Of a stretch of 64,000 bases of DNA, positions 17,241-26,192 are shown one piece after another. This DNA is from Mesorhizobium sp. NZP2077 (GTDB taxonomy: Bacteria; Pseudomonadota; Alphaproteobacteria; Rhizobiales; Rhizobiaceae): positions 5,834,001 to 5,898,000 of the forward strand of contig NZ_CP051293.1 of the NCBI RefSeq assembly GCF_013170805.1, written 5' to 3'. The translations under genes and the position numbers were made by a program. Numbering within the stretch: the stretch's first letter is position 1; each line of letters opens with the position of its first letter. The notes beneath the pieces were generated by a model. That model worked only from the letters and a program-made list of their open reading frames with translations. It searched no databases and was not told the DNA's origin.

Positions 17241-18230
17241 TTACTTCGCAAGAAAGGACGTATCGACGAGGTCGTCGTATTTGATGTCCATCTTGAGCTT
17301 GCCGAAGCCGCCCCAGATATCGCCACCAAGCTTGATCAGCTTGCCGGCTTCACCGCCCTCGCCACCGGCGAAAAACTGGGCATTGCGGTCCTTGCCGTAG
17401 AAGTTCACACCCGCGGCGGAGGAGGCGAAGTCCTTCGGATCCTTCAGCCAGCCGCCGACACCCTTGGCCATCACTTCATAGGCCTTCGCAGGATCTTGCT
17501 TGATCAACTCGTTGGCCTTGTAGAGCCCCTTCACCAGCGCCTCGACATCTTTGGGGTTCTTGGTGATGTAGTCGCAATTCAGCGCCACCACATCGACGAT
17601 CAGGCCGGGCGTCTTCGAGGAATCGATCAGGACCTGTCCCTTGTTTTCCTTCTTGGCCAGCGTCAGGTGCGGCTCCCAAGTGACGGCAACAGGAATGCGG
17701 TCGGCCATGAAGGCGGCAGCGGCATCATCCGCCGTCATGTTGGTGATCTTCACGTCGGCCTGGGTGAGACCGGCCTGCTTGAGCAGGATGTTGAACCAGA
17801 ACTGGGACACCGAGCCTTCGTTCAGCCCGACTTCCATGCCTTTGAGATCGGCAACGCTCTTGACCTCGGTGGGCGCCAGGACGCCGTCGCCGCCATGGCT
17901 GTCGTCCAGGGCATAGACCGATTTGAAGCAGACGTCCTTGGAACGGTACTTCATGATTTCGTCTATGGTCGAGGCGCTGCCGTCGAGCTCGCCGGCGGCG
18001 ACGGCCGCCATGTACATCGATGCTTCCTCGATAATTTCGAGCGAAACATCGAGGCCACCTTCCTTGAAGTAGCCCATGTCACGCGCAAGGAAGAGCGGGC
18101 CGTATCCGACCCAGGTCGTCATGCCCAGCTTCAAGCTGCCGGCTTCGGCGTGGAGGCTCACCGAAAGCGTGCTAAGGGCGATGCCGGCCCCAAGCGCGGC
18201 GCGGCGAAACTTCGAGAGTATTGTCGTCAT
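17241..18230 (-). CDS. ABC transporter substrate-binding protein (NMT1/TauA-like)
   Basis: A 329-residue periplasmic binding protein. Residues 1 to about 30 form a signal peptide (basic RR pair, hydrophobic GAGIALSTLSVSL, HAEA cleavage region), followed by KLGMTTWVGYGPLFLARDMGYF, typical of the NMT1/THI5-like class binding sulfonates, nitrate or amines. ATG 18230 is preceded by AGGGGAA. The longer frame up to 18374 lacks family similarity. It is the first gene of the minus-strand run that continues through the importer and oxidoreductases to LysR. An AT-rich candidate promoter and a perfect operator-like dyad lie upstream. Confidence 0.9.
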   Translation of the reverse strand: MTTILSKFRRAALGAGIALSTLSVSLHAEAGSLKLGMTTWVGYGPLFLARDMGYFKEGGLDVSLEIIEEASMYMAAVAAGELDGSASTIDEIMKYRSKDVCFKSVYALDDSHGGDGVLAPTEVKSVADLKGMEVGLNEGSVSQFWFNILLKQAGLTQADVKITNMTADDAAAAFMADRIPVAVTWEPHLTLAKKENKGQVLIDSSKTPGLIVDVVALNCDYITKNPKDVEALVKGLYKANELIKQDPAKAYEVMAKGVGGWLKDPKDFASSAAGVNFYGKDRNAQFFAGGEGGEAGKLIKLGGDIWGGFGKLKMDIKYDDLVDTSFLAK

Positions 18231-18583
18231 CACGTTCCCCTGTCTTTTTCTGAGGTCAGGCGCTGTCCGCGCCAAAACAACCCGCTTCGGACGCATCGCC
18301 GAAGGCTGCCGCCTGACGTTTTTTTGTTCTCTTTCAACCGGCGGACGGAGCAAAGCACGCTGTGTGCGATGCACAAATAATGATTTTCGATAATTCTGCT
18401 TAGGCTGGGCCTAACCAGGCCGGCGCTGGCCGCGCCAGCGCCTCTGCCGCGAGTACACCACGAATAGGGACCCGTGGGACGGGGCCTGAGAGCGGCCGGC
18501 GGATAACGAGCGAAGGGCACGCAGCGGCGATTGCGTCATGCACCGGGAAACCGAAGCAAACCGACGTCACCATTCACCTGAAG
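18231..18583. promoter_or_regulatory. Upstream region of the catabolic operon and clpV 3' end
   Basis: These 353 bases separate the binding-protein gene from the end of clpV. A locally AT-rich stretch at about 18370-18398 could hold the minus-strand promoter. Just upstream of it is the operator-like dyad at 18400-18414, and next to that a strong perfect hairpin GGCGCTGGC-cgc-GCCAGCGCC at 18422-18442. The hairpin has no U-tract on either strand. Nothing coding is seen. Confidence 0.5.
18400..18414. promoter_or_regulatory. Operator-like dyad, copy 2 (TTAGG-N5-CCTAA)
   Basis: A perfect copy of the dyad at 7427-7441, with spacer CTGGG instead of ACGCG. It lies 170 bases upstream of the binding-protein start, immediately upstream of an AT-rich stretch that may carry the promoter. 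This is the usual place for an activating LysR-type regulator. Its recurrence at two distant promoters of the same island makes chance unlikely. Confidence 0.6.
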
Positions 18584-21388
18584 CTACTCGAAGGAATAGG
18601 TGAAACCTTCCTTGGAGGCGCCGACGGTGACCTTTGTCATCTTCTCGCCCCCGAGCGAGCGGTTGAGCACGCCGCGGCTCAGTTCCGGCAGCAGCGTGTT
18701 GGTCAGGATGGCATCGATCATCCGGCCGCCGGATTCGATCTCGGTGCAGCGGGCCTTGACCAGATCCATGACACCATCGCCGATCACCAGTTCCGCATCA
18801 TTGGTTGCCCGCAGCCGGCGCGCGATCTTGGCAAACTGGTGACGGGTGATGGCTTCGATCATCGAATCCGACAGCGGATAGTAGGGAATGGTTACCACCC
18901 GACCAAGAAAGGCGGCAGGGAAGACTTTCAGCAGCGGGCCGCGCAAGGCGGTATCGAGATCGTCGAGCCCGGCCCGCAGCGTTCCATTCTTGGTTCGGTC
19001 CATGATGACCTCCGAGCCGACATTCGAGGTGAGCAGGATCAGCGTGTTCTTGAAATCGATGCGGCGGCCTTCGCTGTCGTCCATCATGCCCTTGTCGAAG
19101 ACCTGGAAGAAGATTTCGTGCACGTCGGGATGCGCCTTCTCGACCTCGTCGAGCAGGATCACCGAATAGGGTTTTCTGCGCACCGCTTCGGTCAGGATGC
19201 CGCCCTTGCCGTAGCCGACATAACCGGGCGGCGCGCCTTTGAGCGTCGAGACGGTGTGCGCCTCCTGGAACTCGGACATGTTGATCGAGATCAGGTTCTG
19301 CTCGCCACCGTAAAGCGTTTCTGCCAAGGCCAATGCGGTTTCGGTCTTGCCGACGCCCGAGGGCCCGCAGAGCAGGAACACACCGACCGGTTTTTCCGGT
19401 GCGCCGAGCCCGGCGCGGCTGGTCTGCACGCGTTTGGCGATCATCTCCATGGCGTGGTCCTGGCCGACGACCCGCTCCGAAAGCGTGGTGGCGAGCTTGA
19501 GCGCCTTTTCGGTCTGGCTGGACAGCATCCGTCCGGTCGGGATGCCGGTCCAGTCCTGGACCACGGCCGCCACCGCATTGCGGTCGACTGACGGCAGGAT
19601 CAGCGGTGTCTCGCCCTGCGCCTCGGCCAGTTCGGCCATCAGCTCGCGCAGCCGGGCGAGATCGGCGGCGGGATCGGGTGGATCGGCAGCGGCCGGTGTC
19701 TCCAATTCGGTCTTGGCGGCCTTGGCTTTGGCCGCCTTGGTCTTCGTCGTTTCAGCCTTGGGCGGCTCAGTTTGGGGCACCTTGGTCTTTTCTGCGTCCG
19801 CGGCTGCCGTTTCGGTATCGGCCTCAGCCGTCTCCACCGCATCGAGCGGCACGCCCTCGCCGCGCAGCCTGGCGCGCAATTCGAGTATTTCGGCAACCAG
19901 CGCCTTTTCGCGCTCCCAGCGCCCCTCAGCGGCGGCCAGCGTGGTCTCTGTTTCGGCGAGCCCGGCGTCAACCCGCGCCTGCCGGTCGGTCACCTCGATG
20001 CCGATAGCAGCCTCGCGACCGATGATGCCGCGCTCGACCTCCAGCGCCTGGCGGCGGCGCATGATGTCCTCGACCTCGGCCGGCGTGGCGTGCTGCGATA
20101 TGGCGACACGGGCGCAGGCGGTGTCGAGAAGGCTCACCGCCTTGTCGGGCAGTTGCCGTGCCGGGATATAGCGATGCGACAGGCCGACCGCCGCCTCGAT
20201 CGCCTCATCGAGTATCTGCACCTTGTGGTGCTGCTCCAGAACGCCGGCCACACCGCGCAACATGAGAACGGCCACCGCCTCAGACGGCTCGTCGATCTTG
20301 ACCACCTGGAAACGGCGGGTCAGCGCCGGGTCCTTCTCGATGTGCTGCTTGTATTCGGCCCAGGTCGTTGCCGCGATGGTGCGAAGTTCGCCGCGCGCCA
20401 GCGCCGGTTTCAGGAGATTGGCGGCATCGCCCGTCCCGGCAGCGCCGCCGGCGCCGATCAAGGTGTGGGCTTCGTCGATGAACAGGATAACCGGCGTTTC
20501 GGACGATTGAACCTCGTCGATGACGGCCTTCAGCCGTTTTTCGAATTCGCCCTTCACACTGGCGCCGGCCTGCATCAAGCCGACGTCGAGCATGCGCACG
20601 CTGACATTCTGCAGGGTGGGCGGCACGTCGCCCTGGGCGATACGCAAGGCAAAGCCCTCGACGACCGCGGTCTTGCCGACCCCGGCCTCGCCGGTCAGGA
20701 TCGGGTTGTTCTGCCGGCGCCGCATCAGGATATCAACGATCTGCCGGATCTCCGGATCGCGGCCGACGACCGGATCGATCTTGCCGTCGCGGGCGCGCTG
20801 GGTCAGGTCGGTGGCGTATTTCGCCAGCGCCGAATCCCCGCCCGGAGCCCGCTTCGGCGCCTCCGGGGCGGAGACCGTGGTCGAAGCGCCGACTTCGAGT
20901 GAGCCCTCCACGACATCGGCGAACCGCGCGATGACCGCGTCGGCGTCGATCTTGTCGAACTCGCCGCTGATCTTCGACAGCAGGCCCTCAAGCACCGGCG
21001 TCTTCAGGCAGGCAAGCAGAATATGCCCGCTGCGGACTTCCTCGACGCCGAACTCAAGCGTCGCAAGGTTCCAGGCCTCCTGAATGGCATGGAAGATATG
21101 GTCGGAGAATTCCTCGATCGAGGTGGCGCCATAAGGCAGCTTGTCGACGGCGCGGGTCATATCGGCCGTGATCCGGCTCGCATCGACGCCCGCATCGGCG
21201 ATGATCATTTGCACATCCGAGCGGTCGGACAGCACCAGTTGCTCGATGAAATGGACGAGTTCGACGTAGGGATTGCCGCGCAGTTTGGCGGTGTCGGCAG
21301 CTGCCTTGAAGGCGCGGACACCGACAGGATTGAGCTTGCCGACCAGTTCCTTGCGCTTGAAAGTCTGCGATGATCGGCGCTGTTCCAT
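18584..21388 (-). CDS. clpV: Type VI secretion AAA+ ATPase ClpV (TssH)
   Basis: A 934-residue hexameric ATPase that disassembles contracted TssB-TssC sheaths so that subunits can be reused. The N-domain (about 1-160) recognises the sheath. Walker A of AAA1 is GEAGVGKT at 233-240 with FIDEAH at 303-308. The middle coiled-coil domain spans about 440-600, and Walker A of AAA2 is GPSGVGKT at 675-682. An Ala/Lys/Glu/Pro-rich stretch at about 520-575 interrupts the middle domain and is unusual. Start 21388 follows AGGAG. It is divergent from the main T6SS operon. Confidence 0.95.
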   Translation of the reverse strand: MEQRRSSQTFKRKELVGKLNPVGVRAFKAAADTAKLRGNPYVELVHFIEQLVLSDRSDVQMIIADAGVDASRITADMTRAVDKLPYGATSIEEFSDHIFHAIQEAWNLATLEFGVEEVRSGHILLACLKTPVLEGLLSKISGEFDKIDADAVIARFADVVEGSLEVGASTTVSAPEAPKRAPGGDSALAKYATDLTQRARDGKIDPVVGRDPEIRQIVDILMRRRQNNPILTGEAGVGKTAVVEGFALRIAQGDVPPTLQNVSVRMLDVGLMQAGASVKGEFEKRLKAVIDEVQSSETPVILFIDEAHTLIGAGGAAGTGDAANLLKPALARGELRTIAATTWAEYKQHIEKDPALTRRFQVVKIDEPSEAVAVLMLRGVAGVLEQHHKVQILDEAIEAAVGLSHRYIPARQLPDKAVSLLDTACARVAISQHATPAEVEDIMRRRQALEVERGIIGREAAIGIEVTDRQARVDAGLAETETTLAAAEGRWEREKALVAEILELRARLRGEGVPLDAVETAEADTETAAADAEKTKVPQTEPPKAETTKTKAAKAKAAKTELETPAAADPPDPAADLARLRELMAELAEAQGETPLILPSVDRNAVAAVVQDWTGIPTGRMLSSQTEKALKLATTLSERVVGQDHAMEMIAKRVQTSRAGLGAPEKPVGVFLLCGPSGVGKTETALALAETLYGGEQNLISINMSEFQEAHTVSTLKGAPPGYVGYGKGGILTEAVRRKPYSVILLDEVEKAHPDVHEIFFQVFDKGMMDDSEGRRIDFKNTLILLTSNVGSEVIMDRTKNGTLRAGLDDLDTALRGPLLKVFPAAFLGRVVTIPYYPLSDSMIEAITRHQFAKIARRLRATNDAELVIGDGVMDLVKARCTEIESGGRMIDAILTNTLLPELSRGVLNRSLGGEKMTKVTVGASKEGFTYSFE

Positions 21389-21712
21389 CGAACGTGCTCC
21401 TGCAGTCTGCCAGCCGATAAACTGCCACATAAGCCGTCACTTGACAAAGCGCTGTCGCGACGCTCGGTTTAGTCGGCTCGTTTCCATTTGTGGAAAGTCC
21501 CGCACCGCTGACTGTAAACAGCCACTGACTCGGGCGCCACACCGCAATGCGGTTCGCCTGCAGCTTCGGCAACCACACCAAGGATTCCAGCACTCTGCAG
21601 CGATTGCGTTTAGCCTCTGTTAATTTTTGAGGCGTCCTTGAATTGTGGTAAAGTACAACCGTGTGTTAACGTCGCGTCACTTACGGTTTGAGGTCGGTCG
21701 CTGGGGGTTTGA
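21389..21712. promoter_or_regulatory. Divergent clpV/tssA promoter region
   Basis: A 324-base region that must carry the promoters for clpV (minus) and the tssA operon (plus). The last 110 bases before tssA are AT-richer than the surroundings. A short hairpin GCCTC...GAGGC with an AT-rich loop is at 21613-21633. TTGACA occurs at 21441-21446 but no matching downstream hexamer is clear. No convincing sigma-54 site was found by eye. Confidence 0.5.
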
Positions 21713-22885
21713 GTGATTGATGCCGCGCTCTGGCTTAGCCCGCTCGACGGTGGAAACCCGTCAGGGGAGGATTTGCGCAACGACCCAGCTTTTCACGAGC
21801 TGGAGCGCCTGACCGAGCCCGAGGTCAAGGTCGTCCACGACGGCAACAACAAGCCCACTTCGCAAAGCACCATTCCGGTCGACTGGTCCGCGGTGCTGGC
21901 AAAGGCGGCGGACTTGCGCGCGCATGGCCGGGACCTGCGCCTGCTCGTTATCGTCACGCGCGCATTGGCCAATGAAGACGGACTGGCCGGGCTGGCGCAG
22001 GGTTTGACGCTCATTGCACAGACCTTCGATCAGCATTGGGAAACCATGCATCCGGCATTGCGGCCCAACGCTGCGCCACGCGATGCCGCCTTGCGCCGTA
22101 TCAACGCGCTACTCGACCTGCAGAATGGCCAGGACGGGTTGTTGGCGAACCTGCGGCAGATGATTTTCTTTACGCCACGCTCGATCGGACCGATCAGCGG
22201 ACGCGACCTGGAACAAGGCGCGCTCGACGACCGTGTCATGCTCCAGGAAGCCGCCTCGGGATTGAACACGGCGGAAAAGGCCGCACTGGTCAGCGCGCAT
22301 GGGCAACTCTTGAACCGGGTGAGAGCCGGATGTGCGGCACAGATCGATCAGGCCGGTGCGGAGATGGTCTCGCTGGTCGCCGACGCCCGGGCAGCGATCG
22401 CAGCCCTTGACGCGGTCGAAACGGCGCTGAACGCCCGCCTCGAAGGCGGCGGTGCTCCCGCTCCGGACTTAAAGCGGTTTCTGCAGCGTTTGCTGACGAC
22501 CCTCGAACGGAACGCGGCAGCCGGTGCGGTTGCGAATGGCGCGGCCAAACCGCCCAATCCGGCAGAACCGGCAACGCCTGCTCGAAACGGTCATGGAGCC
22601 GAGACTATGGCAAGTGCGGCAAGCTACACGGAGATCAGCACGGGGCTTCCCGACCGGATCTCCTCGCGCGACGACGTGGTCAAATGCCTCGACCTGGTCG
22701 TCGCCTTTTATGATCGCACCGAACCGTCGAGCCCGATACCGCATCTGGCGCGGCGCGTGCGCCGCATGGTGCACATGGATTTCGTTGAACTGATGGAAGA
22801 TCTCGCCCCGTCTGGGCTGAAGGAATTCCGGCTCCTTGCCGGCGTTCCCGATGTCAAGAAGACGGCTCAGAAGGATGAAAGGTAA
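21713..22885 (+). CDS. tssA: Type VI secretion protein TssA (ImpA_N domain)
   Basis: A 390-residue TssA protein, which caps or primes the baseplate and the growing sheath. The ImpA_N domain covers about residues 8-120 (WLSPLDGGNPSGEDLRNDPAF is its hallmark opening). A low-complexity Ala/Pro linker at about 265-300 precedes a C-terminal region with VRRMVHMDFVELMEDLAP. The start is GTG 21713, preceded by TGGGGGTTT. It is the first gene of the plus-strand T6SS operon and ends six bases before tssB. Confidence 0.95.
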   Translation: MIDAALWLSPLDGGNPSGEDLRNDPAFHELERLTEPEVKVVHDGNNKPTSQSTIPVDWSAVLAKAADLRAHGRDLRLLVIVTRALANEDGLAGLAQGLTLIAQTFDQHWETMHPALRPNAAPRDAALRRINALLDLQNGQDGLLANLRQMIFFTPRSIGPISGRDLEQGALDDRVMLQEAASGLNTAEKAALVSAHGQLLNRVRAGCAAQIDQAGAEMVSLVADARAAIAALDAVETALNARLEGGGAPAPDLKRFLQRLLTTLERNAAAGAVANGAAKPPNPAEPATPARNGHGAETMASAASYTEISTGLPDRISSRDDVVKCLDLVVAFYDRTEPSSPIPHLARRVRRMVHMDFVELMEDLAPSGLKEFRLLAGVPDVKKTAQKDER

Positions 22886-22891
22886 CAGCAC

Positions 22892-23431
22892 ATGCCAGCC
22901 GAAAGCAAAGCGAAGGTCATCGAACGAAATCGCGCGCCGCGGGTGCAAATCGCCTACGACGTGGAAACCTACGGTAGCCCGACGACGATCGAATTGCCGT
23001 TTGTGATGGCCGTGATGGCCGACCTTTCCGGCGCTTCGCAGACCAAGGAAGCCTCAAAATCGGTGCTGGACCGATCCTTCGTCGAGACCGACGCCAACCG
23101 CTTCCCCAAATTCATGGAGGCGCTCGGGCCGCGCGTCAAAGCCCGGGTGAAGAACACGCTGCCGCAGGCCGAAGGCCAGGAGCGTGACGAGGAACTGGCG
23201 CTCGATCTCACCTTCACCAAGATGGGTGATTTCGCTCCCGACAAGATTGCCGCGCAGGTGCCGCAGCTGGCCGAGATCCTCAAGATGCGCCGCCAGCTCG
23301 AGGAACTGCTTGGCTTCATGGACGGCCGCGTCGACGCCGAAAAACGCATCGCGCAGCTGCTGAACAACGAGCCGCTGCTTGGCAAGATCGCCAGCCAGGC
23401 GCTCGCCGACGACGACAAGGCAGGGGAGTAA
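22892..23431 (+). CDS. tssB: Type VI secretion sheath small subunit TssB
   Basis: A 179-residue small sheath subunit (VipA/ImpB). It pairs with TssC to form the contractile tubule. Family landmarks are APRVQIAYDVETYGS, LPFVMAVMADLSG, the FPKFMEALGPRVKARV segment and LTFTKMGDFAPDKIA. Its length is typical. The gene lies three bases before tssC, so the two subunits are probably made at matched levels. Confidence 0.97.
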   Translation: MPAESKAKVIERNRAPRVQIAYDVETYGSPTTIELPFVMAVMADLSGASQTKEASKSVLDRSFVETDANRFPKFMEALGPRVKARVKNTLPQAEGQERDEELALDLTFTKMGDFAPDKIAAQVPQLAEILKMRRQLEELLGFMDGRVDAEKRIAQLLNNEPLLGKIASQALADDDKAGE

Positions 23432-23434
23432 ACC

Positions 23435-24940
23435 ATGGCCGAACAGCAAAAGACCGCCGCCGTCGCAGCCGAGGCCGAAGCCATAAACCTCGACGAATTC
23501 AGCGGGCTCCTCGAGAAGGATTTCAAGGTCAAGAAGGACGACAGCGAGAAGTTGCAGCAACTCGTGCGCAATCTCGCGCTCGCGGCGCAATCGCGTTCCG
23601 ACACCACGACCATTTCGTCCAATGCGATCAAGTCGATCAAGTCGCTGATCGCGGGTATCGACAAGATGCTGACGACGCAGGTCAACGAGATCCTGCACGC
23701 ACCGGAAGTGCGCGAGATGGAAGGCACGTGGCGCGGCCTCTGGTATCTCGTCAACAACACCGAGACGGATCAGAAGCTGAAGATCCGTGTGATGAACATC
23801 TCCAAGGAGCAGCTGGGCGACACGCTCGAAGACTATGAAGGCCAGATGTGGGACCAGAGCCCGATCTTCAAGAAAGTCTATACGGACGAGTATTCGATGC
23901 TGGGTGGCGAGCCGATCGGCTGCGTGATCGGCGCCTATGAATTCTCCAATCACCCGCGCGACGTCGGCCTGCTGCGCAATATCTCCGGCATCTGCGCCTC
24001 GGCGCACACGCCGTTTATCGCAGCCGCCTCGCCGCGCCTGTTCCGCATGGACAGCTGGCAGGAATTGCCGAACCCGCAAGACCTGCAGCAGATCGTCTCC
24101 AACCCGGCCTATGCCTCGTGGCAGTCGCTGCGCGAGAGCGAGGATGCTCGCTATATCGGTCTGACCATGCCTCGTGTCCTGGCGCGGTTGCCCTATGGTA
24201 CCGACACGGTTCCGGTGAAGGGCTTTACCTTCGAGGAAGAGGTGCTGGGCGATCACAACAAATATGTCTGGATGAACGCCGCCTTCCCGATGGGCGTCAA
24301 CATCAACCGCAGCCACAAGCTGTTCGGATGGGGCACGCAAATCCGAGGCGTCGAGAATGGCGGCACCGTGCTCAATCTGCCGGTGCACAGCTTCCCGACC
24401 GACGATGGCTCGATCGCAATGAAATGCCCGACCGAAGTCGCCATCGACGACCGGCGCGAGGCCGAACTGGCCAAGCTCGGCCTGATGCCGATCCTGCACC
24501 GGAAAAACACCGACCTGGCGGCCTTCATCGGCGCCCACTCACTGCAGGATGACGAGACGCGCGCCGGCCGGCTGGTCGACCCCGACGCCCAGTCGAACGA
24601 GCGGCTGAGCGCCAACCTGCCCTATCTTTTCCCGGTCTCGCGCTTTGCGCACTACCTCAAGGCCATTGCGCGCGACAAGGTCGGCTCGTTCAAGGAGCGC
24701 TCCGACATGCAGATCTGGCTGACCGAGTGGATCAACCGCTACGTGCTGGCCAACCCGGCCTTTGCCGACGACAAGGCGCGCGCCAAGCGCCCGCTTGCGG
24801 CAGCCGAAGTCCAGGTGGACAGCGTGGAAGGGCGGCCGGGATACTACAACGCCCGCTTCTACCTGCGCCCGCACTACCAGCTGGAGGGCATCAATGCCTC
24901 GCTCCGACTGGTGTCGGAGCTGCCGTCCGTGAAGACTTGA
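23435..24940 (+). CDS. tssC: Type VI secretion sheath large subunit TssC
   Basis: A 501-residue large sheath subunit (VipB/ImpC). It carries the family segments REMEGTWRGLWYLVNNTETD, YTDEYSMLGGEPIG and SPRLFRMDSWQELPNP, and the C-terminal GYYNARFYLRPHYQLEG. It assembles with TssB around the Hcp tube. AGGGGAGTAAACC precedes ATG 23435. The length is normal and no interruption is seen. Confidence 0.97.
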   Translation: MAEQQKTAAVAAEAEAINLDEFSGLLEKDFKVKKDDSEKLQQLVRNLALAAQSRSDTTTISSNAIKSIKSLIAGIDKMLTTQVNEILHAPEVREMEGTWRGLWYLVNNTETDQKLKIRVMNISKEQLGDTLEDYEGQMWDQSPIFKKVYTDEYSMLGGEPIGCVIGAYEFSNHPRDVGLLRNISGICASAHTPFIAAASPRLFRMDSWQELPNPQDLQQIVSNPAYASWQSLRESEDARYIGLTMPRVLARLPYGTDTVPVKGFTFEEEVLGDHNKYVWMNAAFPMGVNINRSHKLFGWGTQIRGVENGGTVLNLPVHSFPTDDGSIAMKCPTEVAIDDRREAELAKLGLMPILHRKNTDLAAFIGAHSLQDDETRAGRLVDPDAQSNERLSANLPYLFPVSRFAHYLKAIARDKVGSFKERSDMQIWLTEWINRYVLANPAFADDKARAKRPLAAAEVQVDSVEGRPGYYNARFYLRPHYQLEGINASLRLVSELPSVKT

Positions 24941-24987
24941 TTTGCAGCAACAACATCTTGGTTTTTTAAAAGCGGTGGAGAGAGAAA

Positions 24988-25449
24988 ATGCCCACGACCA
25001 TGAAGATTGATGGCTTTCTGAAGGTTCCCGATATCAAGGGCCCCAGCACCCGTGACGGCCACTCGGACGAGATCGAAGTCCATGGCGTCGACTACAAGAT
25101 GGTTGCCCCCTATGATCCGAATTCGCTCTCACGCCGTGGCCGCGTGTCCATGGGTATGATCAAGTTCACCAAACACTACGACAAATCCTCGCCCTACCTG
25201 GCAAAGGCGTTGTTCGAGAACAAGGCCCTCAATGAGGTGGTGTTTTCGGCACGTCGGACCATCGATGGCGAAAGCAAGGATTACCTGGTCGTTACGCTGA
25301 CCGACGCCTCGATCATGGAATACGACATGTCGCAAGCTGAAGATGAGGCAGACCTGATCGAGGAAGCGGTCAGCTTTGCCTACAAGAAGATCAAGTTCGT
25401 CTATGACGGCAATGATGAAGCCGAAATGGATGTCTATGTCGGCAAGTGA
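24988..25449 (+). CDS. hcp: Type VI secretion tube protein Hcp (TssD)
   Basis: A 153-residue Hcp that stacks as hexamers to form the secreted inner tube and can carry small effectors. The family is shown by MKIDGFLKVPDIKGPS, DEIEVHGVDYKM and a C-terminal beta strand ending DVYVGK. GGTGGAGAGAG lies upstream of ATG 24988. The 47-base gap after tssC is the largest in this part of the operon. The end of hcp overlaps the most likely tssE start by 14 bases. Confidence 0.95.
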   Translation: MPTTMKIDGFLKVPDIKGPSTRDGHSDEIEVHGVDYKMVAPYDPNSLSRRGRVSMGMIKFTKHYDKSSPYLAKALFENKALNEVVFSARRTIDGESKDYLVVTLTDASIMEYDMSQAEDEADLIEEAVSFAYKKIKFVYDGNDEAEMDVYVGK

Positions 25450-26191
25450 GGTTCGGCGGCCCGGCGCGGGCAAGCAGCAGATCGCCGGCAGCCTGCGGGC
25501 AAAAAGCGAGGCCGTCCAGCCGTCGCTATGGGATCGCCTGGTCAACGACTTGCCGGGCCTGACCTCGGAGATAGACGGGCTGCGCCACGTCCTGCTGGAC
25601 GAGCTTGGCGCGGACCGTCTCGACACCCTCGTTGCCGGCAGTGCGCGGACCATCGACGCCGATGCGGAGCTGACGCCCGATCAGAAACGGCGTCTGCATC
25701 GCTTGGCCTTTCAGACCCAGCACCGCGTCGAGATCGAAAGCCGTGGTGTGGTGGTATCGGCCCGCGTGCTCAGGGAAGCGGTGCGGCGCGACATCGAGGC
25801 GCTGTTCAACACCGAGCGCTTCGAGGCCACGCCGCTGCTTTCCGATCTGGAAAATGAGCAGATGGCGGACAATCCACCGTCGCTCGCCGATTTTCCGGAG
25901 GTGCGTCGAAGCGTGGTCAACTACGGCGTGCCGTCCTTCTCGGGCCGGTCGTCCCGCGACTTCGACCGCGACGTGCTGGCGCGCGAAATCCGCTCGGTGC
26001 TCGCCACCTTCGAGCCCCGCCTCAAGGAAAGCGCGACGAAGGTTACCGTCACGCTGGGTGACAAGACCGTGGGCCTGAAGATCGAGATCGATGCCGTGCT
26101 GATCATGACGCCCACACCGGAACGCATGCGCCTGCGCACCACGATCAATCTCGACAACGGCTTGGCGCGGACCGAAATTAGGGACGCCTGA
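25436..26191 (+). CDS. tssE: Type VI secretion baseplate protein TssE (gp25-like)
   Basis: A 251-residue protein whose C-terminal half carries the gp25-like TssE domain (VRRSVVNYGVPSFSG, then LAREIRSVLATFEPRL and VTVTLGDKTVGLKIEIDA). TssE sits in the wedge of the baseplate and starts sheath growth. It is longer than the usual 150-180 residues because of about 100 extra N-terminal residues. ATG 25436 lies within the end of hcp; farther upstream starts would overlap hcp more deeply. It ends one base before tssF. Confidence 0.85.
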   Translation: MSASEVRRPGAGKQQIAGSLRAKSEAVQPSLWDRLVNDLPGLTSEIDGLRHVLLDELGADRLDTLVAGSARTIDADAELTPDQKRRLHRLAFQTQHRVEIESRGVVVSARVLREAVRRDIEALFNTERFEATPLLSDLENEQMADNPPSLADFPEVRRSVVNYGVPSFSGRSSRDFDRDVLAREIRSVLATFEPRLKESATKVTVTLGDKTVGLKIEIDAVLIMTPTPERMRLRTTINLDNGLARTEIRDA

Positions 26192-26192
26192 G

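Noticed and set aside
18422..18442. Perfect 9-bp hairpin near the catabolic operon promoter as a terminator
   Set aside because: No T-run follows on either strand and it lies 142 bases past the clpV stop, upstream of the binding-protein gene, so a terminator call is not supported.
21441..21446. TTGACA as a -35 box for tssA or clpV
   Set aside because: No -10-like hexamer lies at 16-18 bases on the same strand, and it is 270 bases from tssA.
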